A stretch of DNA of 64,000 nt from Sapria himalayana (GCA_029783825.1 JAREIK010005785.1:62001-126000); one strand, 5' to 3'. Numbered from the stretch's first letter, positions 42,000 to 54,609 are shown. Made by a program: numbers and translations. The notes: a model not told the origin generated them from the letters alone.

Positions 42000-42510
42000 A
42001 AATGTTGAACATGACATTTTCATGAATAAAATGGTAGTCAATTTCAATGTATTTGATGCAAGCATGAAACATATGATTGTGTAATAAGTGAATAACATTT
42101 TTTTTGCCACAAAGGAGGAGAGGTTGATGTTTGGTTTGAATTCCAATGTCATGGAGAAGATATTGGAGTCACATGAGATCAGTAATAGTAGTGACCATAG
42201 TGCAATATTATGTTTATGCACTAGAGTGGGAGATGGTAGGTTAATTTTTGGAACCAAAATTGATGTATTTTCATGAATAATATGATAGTTAATTTCAATG
42301 TGTTTGATGCAAGCATGAAAAATATGATTATGTAATAAGTGTGAATAACATTTTGATTATCATGAAGAAAGAGAGGGTGATGTTCGAGTTGAATGTCAAT
42401 GTCATGAAGAAGATATTGGAGTCATATGATATTAGTAATAATAGTGACCATGGTGTGATATTATACTTATGCACTAGAATGGGAGATATTAGGTTACTTA
42501 TTTGAAGCAA
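42000..42510 (-). pseudogene. Copia RNase H remnant with tandem duplication (copy 2)
   Basis: Two units of the RNase H end, about 250 bases apart, as in copy 1. The Asp-Asn-Gln active-site neighbourhood is more eroded here: the minus strand at about 42,095-42,110 has a changed GGCAAAAAAAATG. Stops in both units. Confidence 0.8.
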
Positions 42511-43019
42511 AATTAATGTATTTTGATTCAAGAAAGATGCAAAAACTAAAAGTAATTTGTTGAGTTAAAAGGATGACTTACCTAATCTACATTACAAAAG
42601 GCATAAAAAGTAAGTGAACTTTATTATAAATATTTCAAACCACATGTGAGGGTTTCCTTGATGCAACTAAGGATGTGTTTGACTACATGAAAGTCCATGG
42701 TTGGATTTTGGAAGTGTTGACTGACTAAGTTTACAGCATAACTATGATCAAGGCGAGTTAATATGAGACATTGAAGGGACCCACAAAGTCATTGGTAAGT
42801 TATAAGTTTAGTGAGATGCTCATTATCTGGAAGAGGAGTAGGTTTGTAGACAATGAGGGACTTTGTTTTTGTAGCATCAAGTATGTTTGTTTTAACTAAC
42901 AGGTCATGTGCATATTTAATTTGACTAAAAAAAGAGGCATCAAAAAATATTTAACCTCTATCCCCATAAAATAATTGAGATTGCATAAATACTTCAAAGA
43001 GAAATCATCATTTAGTCAA

Positions 43020-43530
43020 GTAATGAGTTAAGATATAAAAAAGTGGTCATTACTAATACGAATTATATCATCAATGTAAACAAGAAAGAGGACAAGATAA
43101 GTAAGTGTGATGAATGAATAAAGAGTTATCAGCTTGACTGAATATAAAACAAAAAAAAATGATTTTCGACAAAATTTAGCAACCCAAGCACAAGGGGCTT
43201 GTTTAAGGCCATATATAGACTTATGTAGAAGAAAAACATAATGTAGGCAGATTTTTCTGACAAAACTAGGAGATTATTACATGAAAATCTTCTCAAAAAG
43301 ATAACCAATTAGAAAAATATTCTTGACAATAGAGAGGATGAGATGACTAGTGGTAGCCATGAAGGGCTAAATGTTTCACCAAAATCAAGTCTAGGAATTT
43401 GGGAAAATATCTTAGCAACTAAACATGCTTTAAAGAAATCAATCATATCATATTCTTTGAATTTGGTGTAATATACCATTTTTTGCCAATAACATTAACA
43501 TTAGAAGGTTTGGACACTAAAGTCCTAAGT
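43020..43530 (-). pseudogene. Copia reverse transcriptase remnant (copy 2)
   Basis: Minus strand with Tyr-Ile-Asp-Asp at 43,067-43,078 and a decayed Tyr-Gly-Leu-Lys-Gln block near 43,190-43,225. More stops and frameshifts than in copy 1, so no long open frame is left. Confidence 0.85.
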
Positions 43531-43599
43531 GTTATTAGCATGAATAGTAGCAAGTTCTTCTTGCATGGAAGGTATGCTGATGGAGAACCTTGAGAGTAT

Positions 43600-43880
43600 T
43601 TTTTTTTAGTGTCTTAGGATCATTGCTAACAATAAAGACAATTCTTGAAAACTATTCATCTTGATTAGAAAAAGTTGTAATGGAAAGATTATGAAAGAAA
43701 GATATCTCATTTTTTATATAGAGAAAACAAATCTCATTAATGACTACGTGTTGAGAAATGTTAATCTAATTTGATGGTAGATCAAGACATCTATAAAATC
43801 TATGTAAAAAATTATATCATACGAAAGAACAAGGTACAACCTTTTTTGAAGATTTGTGCATGTTAGAGGTTTTTAAATAA
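43600..43880 (-). pseudogene. Copia post-integrase region remnant (copy 2)
   Basis: Counterpart of 21,060-21,360. A decayed Cys-Leu-Asp-Leu-Pro-like block and the His-Val-Val-Ile stretch near 43,740-43,800 are seen on the minus strand. Frameshifted. Confidence 0.6.
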
Positions 43881-44224
43881 ATAATGAACAGTATACCAAA
43901 AACACATAAGATATAGTAACTTGAATGGTAACCAAATAATTTAAAATATTGATAATTTTTACCAATAGAAATATATGTAGTCTATTAATAATATATGACA
44001 TAAGTAGCAATTAAGAATGTATCAACTAGATTTTAAAGGGACATTATCATGAAAAACAAGGGTAAAACTTATTTCTACAATATGTCAATATTTTATCTCA
44101 GCTAATCACCTAATCCATTTTGTTCATGGGTATGTAAATATGATATTTATTTTATCCCAAATTGAAGCAAATGATTTGAAAAATTACTTGAAGAAAACTC
44201 ATCTCTTCCATCATATTACAATGT

Positions 44225-44542
44225 TTATATCAAAACGTTTTTCACAAACATTTGAAAATTTAGAAAACATGGGTAAAAATTAGATTTGTAGCTTAAAGGA
44301 TATACACATATGTATTGGATAAAATCATCAATAAAAATAACATTATATAAAAATTTATGGGTGGAAAAAAGAAGTATTATGCCAAATATATCACTGTGAA
44401 TTTTGTCAAGATGAAAACTTATAGTAGTTTTTGATTTATTAAATAAACCTTTGTGGTAGTTTCCAATTTGATAATTAGTGCAAGGAATATCATTAACTAT
44501 CCAATTGGAAATAGTAATAACCTTTTTATTCTCTAAATTCAT
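44225..44542 (-). pseudogene. Copia integrase core remnant (copy 2)
   Basis: An open frame of 105 residues on the minus strand. It contains Gln-Ile-Gly-Asn-Tyr-His-Lys-Gly (the zinc-binding end of the integrase), then Lys-Ile-His-Ser-Asp-Ile-Phe-Gly with the first catalytic Asp, and Phe-Ile-Asp-Asp-Phe, as in copia integrases. The frame then terminates early. The paired region of copy 1 is broken. Integrase would insert the cDNA into host DNA in the nucleus; this fragment is too short to act. Confidence 0.9.
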
Positions 44543-44721
44543 TTAAAAGACATAATTAGGATGCACTAAATGAGCATAACAAATTTTTGAATATATTACT
44601 TGAGATTTTGTAATAATATAAGTTTCACTTTTTTCATGTTAAAGGATAAAAAGAATTCTTATCTATGATAATTTTTCATTATCTACTATATGGAATCCTT
44701 GATAACAAAAATAGAAAAAGT

Positions 44722-44922
44722 TTAATTCAAATAACAAACATTGTCATGAATAAGTTGACTAATAGATAATAAATTATTTTTTATCTCAAGAACTACTAAA
44801 ACATATTTAAAATTTAATTTATCATGATGAATGTTAAGAGATACATTACCAGTATAGTAAGTAATTAGTAATGCTTCTCTATCTCCAACAAGAATGTGAT
44901 CATTACCAAAATAAGGTTTCAA
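44722..44922 (-). pseudogene. Copia GAG-pre-integrase domain remnant (copy 2)
   Basis: An open 66-residue frame on the minus strand with Val-Gly-Asp-Arg-Glu-Ala-Leu, Leu-Asn-Phe-Lys-Tyr-Val-Leu-Val and Asn-Leu-Leu-Ser-Ile-Ser-Gln-Leu, the recognisable pattern of the short domain before the copia integrase. It ends in a stop, with no continuation in frame into the integrase 180 bases further on. Confidence 0.9.
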
Positions 44923-45339
44923 AGTTTTTTATTTTATTCACATTTGAGGATACTCAGCTTTGTGAACAACTAAATTTTAACTCATAATTTTCCACGGGAA
45001 TTCATCTAGGTGAAGATGGCATGCTCAAGGAAGTGAATTTTAACTTATTATAACTTAGATTACCTAGAACTTTTTGAGTTATGTGGAAATAAGAGTAAGT
45101 AATAATTTGTAATAATTTTTCCTATCCTCCCCCTATTTTTTTTACAAATTATACTTTTAGCTTATTTAATGCTCCTAGTAGATTGAATAATCTAATCTCA
45201 TATAATAATAATAATGACTTTCCAAAATGAGATATCATCTCGAGAGGAGATATTCCAAATATCATATGAGGCAAGATAGTAATGATGGATCCAATGGATC
45301 TATAATGAATCCTATTTATTATTGATACACAATAGTTTC

Positions 45340-46860
45340 TTAATGAAAAAAAAATTATTCTTTAGGTTGATCAAAAGAAGACCCAACCCACTATGAGAAA
45401 TACGTTTACAAACCATGCTCGATGAGATCCTGTGCCTATATATATCTCTCTATGGTTGGGAAGCCCTATAAAAATCTTCTACACAAGTTATCAATGGAAA
45501 TGACAATATCCAAAGGGATGAGGAAGAGTAAAAACTAGTATCCTCAATTCCTTGGATGATAAAATCCAACAACTCTATCCTCTTTGTGACAGACAATAGA
45601 TTTTCAGCCCATGGTTGTATTATAGAAGAGATCTCATGGACTAGAGAAGAATTGTGAAGTGATCGATCTACTTGATGATTATGAAACTCCCATAAATATA
45701 AAAGGAAGTTTGATGTGTGAGAAATAAGAATTATTAATGATCAATTCATGGTGCTCAAAGTTTTATCCCTCCAAATAAGATGTTCAATTTGGAAGGATTA
45801 CCTTGTAGTCCTGATGGTTCAGAATATTATTGGACACTATCTAATAAGGAATGAATAGAAGATCATTCTCTTTTTGAAAAAAAAAAGATAAAGATTATCT
45901 ACATACATAAGATGATAAATTTATTGTTTAGTATGTCATGGATGGAACAAAAAAATAGTATCTAGTAGTATAATTAATTAGTTTTGATATGTATACCATA
46001 GCAATAATAAAGATGTGGGGAGATAGTGGATCATCATAAGTCAAACATTTTCTTTTCTGAAAAATACCCATGCATATGCCCATTTATCATTATGGAATAG
46101 CTGGTTGGTGTAATACACAGATAAAAAATATTGATGATCTTGTTTGGGAAGCCTAGTGCATACAACATCTTAGTTATGAATATCCAATTTACCATGTCAA
46201 AGATCTTTTGCAGGTCTATCTTGATAAAATACCTACGAGATATACCCTTCCTTGTATATCTCCTAATTAGATGTTGAGCAAGAAGAAAATTATTCATTAT
46301 TAATCATCCTTAGTATACCAAAGTTTGGTCAATAAAAGCATTAACTATAGACTTCTTTATGAAATTATTAGTTTAAATATGATCTTGTTAATGACATTAC
46401 AACAAGAAATCAATCTATAATCTTTAATAGTAGATGCATGAAAAGATTTAAGAATTAAAACAATACATGCATTATTGATATGTTCCAATATTTTGCCATT
46501 AATAATAAATGCTTATCATGCATTAGTAACATCTTGTCTAATATAATTCCTTGAGTGTTTACAAAATTTCGAGGAAACCCCATCAGACCCTAGGGATTTT
46601 AAATCCTCAGTATTAAAATGCGTCATTTCTATATGTTCAAGGGTAAAGACAATTTCCTATATGTTCAAGGGTAAAGATCATTCCAAACTTTACTACGTCC
46701 ACCTAGATAAGAGGGGGACTGTATGTAGTCCCAAAAATATTTTGAATATTATTTGTGAATTTTAATGTCACTCCTCCCAAAGAGCTAGTAGGGTCCCCAT
46801 TTCCATTGATGATAGAGACAATATAATTATTTTACAACCTCGAGTTAATCATGGCATGAA
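45340..46860 (-). pseudogene. L1-type LINE reverse transcriptase relic (copy 2)
   Basis: An open 87-residue frame at 46,034-46,297 on the minus strand reads Leu-Ala-Gln-His-Leu, then Arg-Lys-Gly-Ile-Ser, Lys-Ile-Asp-Leu-Gln-Lys, Val-Asn-Trp and Ser-Ile-Met-Ile-Asn-Gly, the plant LINE RT palm pattern. The block with Gly-Ser-Asp-Gly lies near 46,590. The catalytic box at 45,894-45,905 reads Tyr-Val-Asp-Asn, so an essential Asp is lost here but kept in copy 1. C-terminal sequence continues to about 45,350. There is no endonuclease domain; 5'-truncated. Confidence 0.9.
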
Positions 46861-47500
46861 ATGTAATGCCCAAAAAAATTGATTTGGACAAATAAATAAG
46901 ATAAATGTTGGGTTAAGCCAAACTTGGGGTTTTCTAAAAAATTAAGAAATGATTAAATGATAATTAATAAATATTAAATGATATATGATTATATGGATAA
47001 ATGTCAAGTGCAAATGAATATGTAAATATATAATTGAGTATTATATGTTAAATAAGAAATTGACCAAACCCAAAAAATTAACTAATAGAAAAAGGGCAAA
47101 ATATAAATTTGGTAAATGAGGACCTAAGGGTCATATATGAATATATTTATATGCCTAAGAATGATTATGAGAAACTTGAAATGAAAATAAAATAAAATAT
47201 GCGCTATATAATATTCATATATTCTCATTATATATGAATATATTATGAGAAACTTGTTATATCTAGACATATATAAGATATAGAATATATATGTCTAAAA
47301 AGTAAAATTAACTCATATTAAACAAACCAACCTATCACTTAAATCTAACTTATTTGAATTAAAAACTTATCATCTTCAAATACTTCATGATCATAATTTC
47401 ATTAAAAAAATACGTATTTTCTTAATATTTAAATAAATTTTTTTATTAATTATAAATTATACTTTTTTATTCTTATAGCTAATTAATTTCTAATCTAAAT
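46861..47500. other. Possible LTR remnant and AT-rich sequence (copy 2)
   Basis: Counterpart of 24,285-24,960. The start has decayed to TGTAATGCCCAAAAAAATTG. No partner LTR. The rest is AT-rich with inverted TATATTCATATATTCTCAT words. No gene seen. Confidence 0.35.
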
Positions 47501-48300
47501 GTAATAAGTTTGTATAGTTATGAATATAATAAGATACAATTATTTATCATTATATGTTATTATACATATAATATATATAGTTATAAATAGTTATATATAT
47601 AATTAAATTTATAGTTATATATAGATATATTCATACAAGTAATCATATTTAGTTGTACATAAATATATACAAAGTTATAAACAAATAAATAGATTTACAT
47701 ATATGTATACATAATTACAAATATAGTTGTATATAATTATATAAAATTTTATAAAGTTATACAAATATTTATATTTAGGTTTACACATATAGTTTAGTAG
47801 CAAATATAACAGATGAAGAGTTTTAGATTACTACAAACATTGCAAATTATTGATTTAATCCAAACAATGTTAAATTCTACTTCCCTGAAAACTCTATCTC
47901 TTGATTTTGTAAACCTTAATCTCATTAATATATATAATTCTATAATATATATCTACATATATACTGATATATATTTACATATACAAATATAGCAGTATAT
48001 ATGTATTCAATGGTATATATGTATATGTACATATATACTTGTATGTATGTACAAGTATTTATATGTACATATATACTTAGTAAATGTGCATATACACTAC
48101 AATGTATATGCACATATATACACTACAGTATATATGTACATGTATATACATTTACACTGAAGTGTATATGTATAAATATGTACATATATACTTGTAAATA
48201 CTTATACATATATACCACTATATATGTATATGTACATACAATATATGTAGATTTACACTGCAGTGTACATGTCATATATACTCAATCAAGTTCCACGTGT
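47500..48300. repeat. AT-rich minisatellite and palindromic block (copy 2)
   Basis: TATAGTTATACATATA-type units to about 47,800, then TATGTACATATAC / ACACTGCAGTGTACAT palindromes at 47,940-48,290. The plus-strand open frame across this block is a repeat product. Confidence 0.65.
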
Positions 48301-48456
48301 AAAATCACTTGGCAACTCAATGAATGTTTTCATGTAGATAACAAGTGAATAAGCAAAGCACAAACTAGATGATAAGCAATATTAAATAGAAATGCATAAT
48401 AGTCTATTGAAGTTCATAATTTATCCATGAAAGAAACATAATAGCGAACCTAATAT

Positions 48457-48890
48457 GATTACAAGTTTCAAATTTTATGAATAATTTTTCAGCATTAATT
48501 AGTTTATTAAGGAAAAAGAAGGCAGTATGTGATGGCTTTCAGCCAAATCATACCTGATTTTTGACGCTGGTTTGCATTGATCCATAGCTCTAATACCACA
48601 TTTTAAGCAGCAGCAAACTCTTGAGATTTGTATAATTTCATTACCAACTCAAGTAGCTTTCCCCGAGTGTACCCAATGAACTGAGGGTGAAAATTATTAA
48701 ATAAATTGGAGCTTAAATTATTCTCAATATTATAGGAACATTGTGATATGATTACAAGTTTCAAATTTTATGAATATTTTATTAGCATTCATTAGTTTTA
48801 TAAGGAAAAAAAAGTAACACATGATAACTATCATCTAAATCATACCTGATTTCTAATACTATTTTGCATTGATCCATAGCTCCATGTAAT
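48457..48890. repeat. Tandem duplication of about 293 bp (copy 2)
   Basis: GATTACAAGTTTCAAATTTT starts at 48,457 and again at 48,750, as in copy 1. The linking sequence 48,590-48,715 is relatively GC-rich. On the minus strand it carries TGGTATTAGAGCTATGG at 48,582-48,598, which differs at two C-to-T positions from the tRNA-iMet primer-binding site of plant retrotransposons. Alternatively the minus frame (Phe-Ile-Gly-Tyr-Thr-Arg-Gly-Lys-Leu-Leu) could be an unrecognised exon. Confidence 0.6.
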
Positions 48891-49905
48891 TATAAGTAGT
48901 TATAAATAAATGTATACCAAATTATAAACAAATATATAGATTTACATATAAGTATAAGAAGTTAAAAATATAATTATATTTAATTATATATTGTTTTAAT
49001 TGGTTTTACAAATATTTATATATAGTTATACACATATAATTAGACATAATGTTGTTATACATGTAATTATAAATATAGTTACATGTGGTGATACATATAG
49101 TTACACATATCGTTATACTTATATTTATACAAGTAAGTATATATATTTATTCATATAATTTTATATATTTATACATATAGATATGTATAAGTATAGATAT
49201 ACTAAAATACATTTTAATATATTAATATATACAAATGTATATTAAATATATGTAGTAAATTATATATTTAAATAAAATTATGTATAAAGCTTTTATAGTT
49301 ATACATATAATAAGATATAATTATATATAGTTATATGTTATTATACATATAGTATATATAGATATTAATATTTTTATATAGTTAAACATATAGTTATATA
49401 TAGATATATTCATACAAATAATTATACATAATTATATAAAGTTATAAATAAATATTTAGATTTACATATATGTATAAATAGTAACAAATATAATTATATT
49501 TAATTATATAGAGTGTTATATAGTTATACAAATATTTATATATAGTTATACAAATATTTATATATAGTTATACAAATATTGGTATATAGTTATACACATA
49601 TAGTTAAACATAATGTTGTATGTTATTATACATGTAATTATAAATATAGTTAAATGTGGTTATACATTTAGTTACACATATAGTTATACTTATATTAATA
49701 CATGTAGGTATGTATATATATATATTTTATGTAATTTTCTATATGTATACATATAGTTATCTATAGGTATATAGATGGTAGAATACATTTTTATATACTA
49801 ATATATAAAAATGTATATTAAATATAAGTTGTTAATTATATTTTTAAATATAATAATGTATAATATTTTATAGTTATGCATATAGTCAAAGACAATTATT
49901 TATAG
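48891..49905. repeat. AT-rich degenerate minisatellite (copy 2)
   Basis: Units such as GTTATACAAATATTTATATA repeated in tandem at about 49,515-49,590 (three adjacent copies, one more than copy 1 at this place). No gene. Confidence 0.65.
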
Positions 49906-50852
49906 TTATATGTTATTATACCTATGGGATCCAATGGCAAAAAGACACAAAACAGAAAACAAACAAGTTCAGCATACAACAAATTAGAACAAAGTAAATG
50001 TGGTCTTGTATTTTAGGCATTCAATATATAAATATAAATACAATTTGAATCCCCTAGAAATAGATGATGTCATCCACATAATAGAACAAAACGCAAGCAA
50101 AATAGGCAAAGATTACGTCTACATCTAGTTATGTCAATAAAGTTTGTCTCATCATGCTAAAATTAATTATGACTTGCTGGAAATGTAATTGGAAAGCCAT
50201 TCAAGACCCTCATAGAGGCCCTCTCCAGAGGTAGCACATGTGCTCTGAATGTGCCAATGGCCTTGGAAAAGAGAATGAAGTCCTAGCTTGTTAGTAATTT
50301 CAACTGCATTCAACGCATTTGGAAGATCTTGCTTATTGGCAAACACCAGCAAAACTACATCTCGAAGCTTTTCCTTGTTTAGCACCCTATGCAACTCATC
50401 TCTGGCTTCAACAACTCGATCTCTGTCATTGTTGTCCATCACAAATATGAAACTTTGGGTATTCTGGAAGTAATCTCTCCAGAAAGGCTGAATCTTGTCT
50501 TGACTCCCAACATATCACAAAGTGAAATTGATGTTTTTGTATCCAACATATCCAACAGTCTCTACATTGAAGACAATAGTAATAATTGTGGTGAAAATTT
50601 CACCAAGCTTCAACTTATACAGAATGGTTGTCTTACCACCAGCATCAAGACCTAGCATCAAAATCCTTATTTCCTTGTTGGTAAATAGCCTGCTGAATAG
50701 CTTTGTGAACATAAACCCAATTTTTTCCACTAAAACTCAATCCCTTTATTGTATGGTAGTAAAGAGTTCTGATGAGAGAAACAAACAAAATCAATAGACC
50801 TCAAGAGATGGTCACCAGAGAGGGAGGTCAACCTTTATATGTTCTTATACCT
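49906..50852 (-). pseudogene. ARF-family GTPase retropseudogene, nearly full length (copy 2)
   Basis: Minus strand, 50,730 down to 50,167, one intronless frame of about 187 codons against 181 in plant ARF1. It has the Phe-Thr-Lys-Leu-Phe-Ser-Arg-Leu-Phe N terminus, a P-loop Gly-Leu-Asp-Ala-Gly-Gly-Lys-Thr, a mutated switch I, a three-residue insertion before Tyr-Lys-Asn-Ile, intact Asn-Lys-Gln-Asp and Cys-Ala-Thr-Ser-Gly-Glu-Gly. A TGA at 50,515-50,517 replaces the Trp of the switch II Trp-Asp-Val-Gly-Gly-Gln block, which reads Tyr-Val-Gly-Ser-Gln. The original start codon seems mutated (AAG before Gly-Leu-Ser-Phe), and a short insertion precedes the frame. UTR-like flanks lie on both sides. 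The 18-bp words TTATATGTTATTATACCT (49,906-49,923) and TTATATGTTCTTATACCT (50,835-50,852) fit a target-site duplication from LINE-driven retroposition. No poly-A tail is visible. Confidence 0.93.
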
Positions 50853-51384
50853 TTAGTATATATAATTAAAAAAGAGTAATATATAGTTAAACATATAATT
50901 CTATATAGAAATATTCACAAGTAGTTATAAGTAACTATACATAAATATATACAAAGTTATGAATAAATATATAGATTTAATTATATGAATACATATATGT
51001 ATTCATAGATACAAATAATGTTTTATTTAATTATATAGAGTGTTACATAGTTATACAAATATTTATATATAGTTATACACATATAGTTATAAATATGTAT
51101 ATAGTTAAAGATATAGTTATATATAACATTTTTATAGTTATCCATATAGTAAAATACAATTATATATTGTTATATATTATTATACATATGATATATTTTC
51201 TTAAAAATATAGTATTATAGAATTACTCATATAGTTATATAATATTATATAGTTAAAAAATAGTTATATATAGTTATTAATATAGTTATAAAAATAGTTT
51301 GCATAGTTTCAAATATAGTTAAATATAATTATGAAGAGTTTTATATAATTATACAAATATTTATAAATAGATATAATATACTAT
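50853..51384. repeat. AT-rich degenerate minisatellite (copy 2 only)
   Basis: TATAGTTATACACATATAGT-type units continuing the block interrupted by the ARF insertion. Absent from copy 1 because of the deletion there. No gene seen. Confidence 0.6.
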
Positions 51385-51672
51385 GATAACGACACACTCT
51401 CAATTGCCAAATTGAATTACACCACTATAGAGAAAGAACTTGTATCAACAATCTTTTATTTTGGCAAGTTAATATCATATTTAGTGGGAACCAACGTCAT
51501 AGTCTATACTAAATATTCTATAATTAAATATCTCATAGAAAAGAAAGATGTCAGGCCTAAATTGATTTGATGGATTTTATTATTAAAATAGTTTGAACTA
51601 GAGATATTAGATAAGAAATTACATATAATCAAAAATGAAAATAGTTTATCATGACTAGAAAAAGAAGATTGA
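51385..51672 (+). pseudogene. Ty3/gypsy RNase H remnant
   Basis: The plus frame from GAT at 51,385 reads Leu-Asn-Tyr-Thr-Thr-Ile-Glu-Lys-Glu-Leu, then Phe-Gly-Lys-Leu, Val-Ile-Val-Tyr-Thr-Lys-Tyr, Tyr-Leu-Ile-Glu-Lys-Lys-Asp and Pro-Lys-Leu-Ile-stop-Trp-Ile-Leu-Leu-Leu, Phe-Glu-Leu-Glu-Ile. This is the C-terminal half of a plant Ty3/gypsy reverse transcriptase-RNase H. Three in-frame stops replace Arg or Gln codons, as expected of C-to-T decay. No LTR, integrase or upstream RT was found nearby. Only copy 2 has it. Confidence 0.88.
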
Positions 51673-52335
<663 letters not shown>

Positions 52336-52441
52336 AATGTATTTAAAATTTTTTGATTTTGAAAATTTTATTAAAATAAAATATTATATATTATACACAA
52401 TTTATAAAATATTGTAAATTCTTTATATTTAAAACAAATAT

Positions 52442-52500
52442 ATGTGTGTGTATGCATGTGTGTGCGTGTGTGTGCGCGTGCATGCGTGTGTGTGTGTGTG
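52442..52500 (+). repeat. (TG)n microsatellite (copy 2)
   Basis: TG repeats with TATGCATG, GCGTG and GCATGC interruptions, the counterpart of 28,687-28,745. Confidence 0.9.
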
Positions 52501-53605
52501 AAACATATTAATGCGTAAAATGAAATTATGAATTAAATATATGAGCTTCTATTTTATTCAAATAGTTGTCTTTTTAATATTTATATTAAAATAACTACCA
52601 TTATAATCATATTAAAAATTGAAGTTGACATATTTGTAAATTATTTTGTTATTACAATTATATTAAAAATGAAAATATAGTTCATAAATAGATAATATTA
52701 AAAATGAAGTTGACATATTTGCTATATAATTTTTTTATTAAAATATTAATGTTTATGATAAATTTGTACACACTATTTATTGTTATTAATAAATTTTTAG
52801 AAACTTTAATATTCAAACAAATATAATATAGTGCATATAAATACATGCCTTTAATGTTTTGTAAAAAATCAATTATTTTTTTAATTATGTTAAAATAAAA
52901 TAGATTACCATATAAATATATTAGTATTTATACCTTTAAAAAAATTATTTAAATTTTTTTTTTCAAATTGAATACATGCCATTGTTTTTTTTTGTAATTA
53001 ATAGATACATTTCAACATTGATTATTTATAATAAATAAAACATATTGCATATTATGATGTGCAAATTTTATTTTGTAAATAAATTTTATTATTTATTTTG
53101 AAATTTACAACATGAATTTTAACAAATGAACATTTTATAAGAAATCAATTTTAGTTAAATGATATTAAGTGAAACAAAAATACTACTCTAAACATATTAA
53201 ATCATAATGAGTTATAAAAACATATAAAAATACAATAAAATACATTAAAGGTTGAAAAAATTAAATTTATGTTCCAAAAATAAATGGGGAAATAATAAAG
53301 TTTTATACAATATTCAAAAAAAAAATATGTATGAATGAGAAGAATGATATGAATGGATATTATGTTTCTGAAACATGTAGTTATACATGTTATAGATGTA
53401 GTTATATATATTTTTTCATGTAATTATATATATTTAGATGTTTGGCTATGTGTAGGTATTGATGTAGATAAATACATATATATATATATAGTAATATGTT
53501 GATATACATATTGTTAAATACATTTATATAAAGTTATATATAAATGTATAAATCTTTATACATTTAAGTTCCTCAAATCAATAACTGTATTTAAACATAA
53601 CTATA
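52501..53605. other. AT-rich non-coding stretch (copy 2)
   Basis: Collinear with 28,746-29,925. A short local duplication (AATATTAAAAATGAAGTTGACATATTTG, seen near 52,610 and 52,695) is specific to this copy. No gene seen. Confidence 0.55.
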
Positions 53606-53761
53606 CATCAATATGCACGTGTGATATAATTCGAATTTCTTATATAAGTGTATTTTACTATATCTATCACTATAAAAGTAGTATACATAAACATAACTAT
53701 ATATAAATATAACAACATATAATTAATACATGCACACACACACACACACACACACACAATC

Positions 53762-53809
<48 letters not shown>

Positions 53810-54392
53810 CTGATGAGCTGGATATCTTATATATTTTAATCCAGTATGATTCATATTGATAGTCAAAGCTAGGGTAATTTAATGGAGCCTATGCGGCATT
53901 TAATTAAACATAGTAATTAAAGTATAGTCTATATATACCTGTATTTAAATGTCTTGTAAATTAGTAACAATATACATAAAGCCTATTACATTTTTATTTG
54001 AACTAATTGAAAACTAGTCAATAAATGTTTACAAATATAATGTGACTATACTTTAAATTTATAGATATTAAATACACGCTTACATTTTTATAAGAGTGTG
54101 TGTTTTTGCCTATACATAAAGCCATGTATAAAATATAGTTTACAGATATTAATTTAATTATACTTATTGGGTAGGCACTGCATAATGGAATAATAGATAT
54201 TTTCATAAAGCAAATTTATTAAACGTGTTTTTCATAATGATGCCTTACAAATTTTAAATATACATTATTAAAAGCTTATCATAAAGTCAGAATAACTTTA
54301 TTTGTGTAAAATAAGTATATAATGTTATTTGTATAATACTAATTATATTTGAAATACACAACATGTATGTATCATATATTGAATTATGATAG

Positions 54393-54439
<47 letters not shown>

Positions 54440-54562
54440 TATTAAATATATGTTGTTATATTTATATTTAGTTATGTTTATGTATACTATTTTTATAGTT
54501 ATAGTTATAGTAAAATACACTTATATAAAAAATTTGAATTATTTCACACATGCATATTGATG
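53606..54562. mobile_element. Fold-back / MITE-like inverted repeat element (copy 2)
   Basis: The left arm 53,606-53,732 and right arm 54,439-54,562 pair over about 125 bases. The spacer is about 706 bases. The inner side of the left arm has gained a (CA)n run (53,732-53,758) and carries (AT)n and (GTAT)n; the right inner side carries (GTAT)n at 54,410-54,440. No coding capacity. Confidence 0.8.
53732..53812 (+). repeat. (CA)n-(AT)n-(GTAT)n compound microsatellite
   Basis: Three different simple runs in succession. The CA part is missing from copy 1, where only the AT and GTAT parts exist (30,066-30,117). Confidence 0.9.
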
Positions 54563-54609
54563 TTTATGTATACTATTTATATATAGCTATGTACATTGAT
54601 GTAGATATC

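Larger units (their letters stand above)
41871..45165 (-). mobile_element. Ty1/copia retrotransposon relic, copy 2
   Basis: Same truncated element as at 19,331-22,620, generally better preserved in the integrase and GAG-pre-integrase parts. The polypurine tract reads CTTGAAGGGGAGTG on the minus strand (41,871-41,884) and would be followed by a 3' LTR starting TGAAAATGAACACAC. No second LTR was found upstream; the gag end is lost near the LINE junction at 45,165-45,340. Confidence 0.88.

Noticed and set aside
50288..50797. Plus-strand open frames over the ARF region
   Set aside because: They are antisense shadows of the ARF retrocopy, which reads with clear family motifs on the minus strand.
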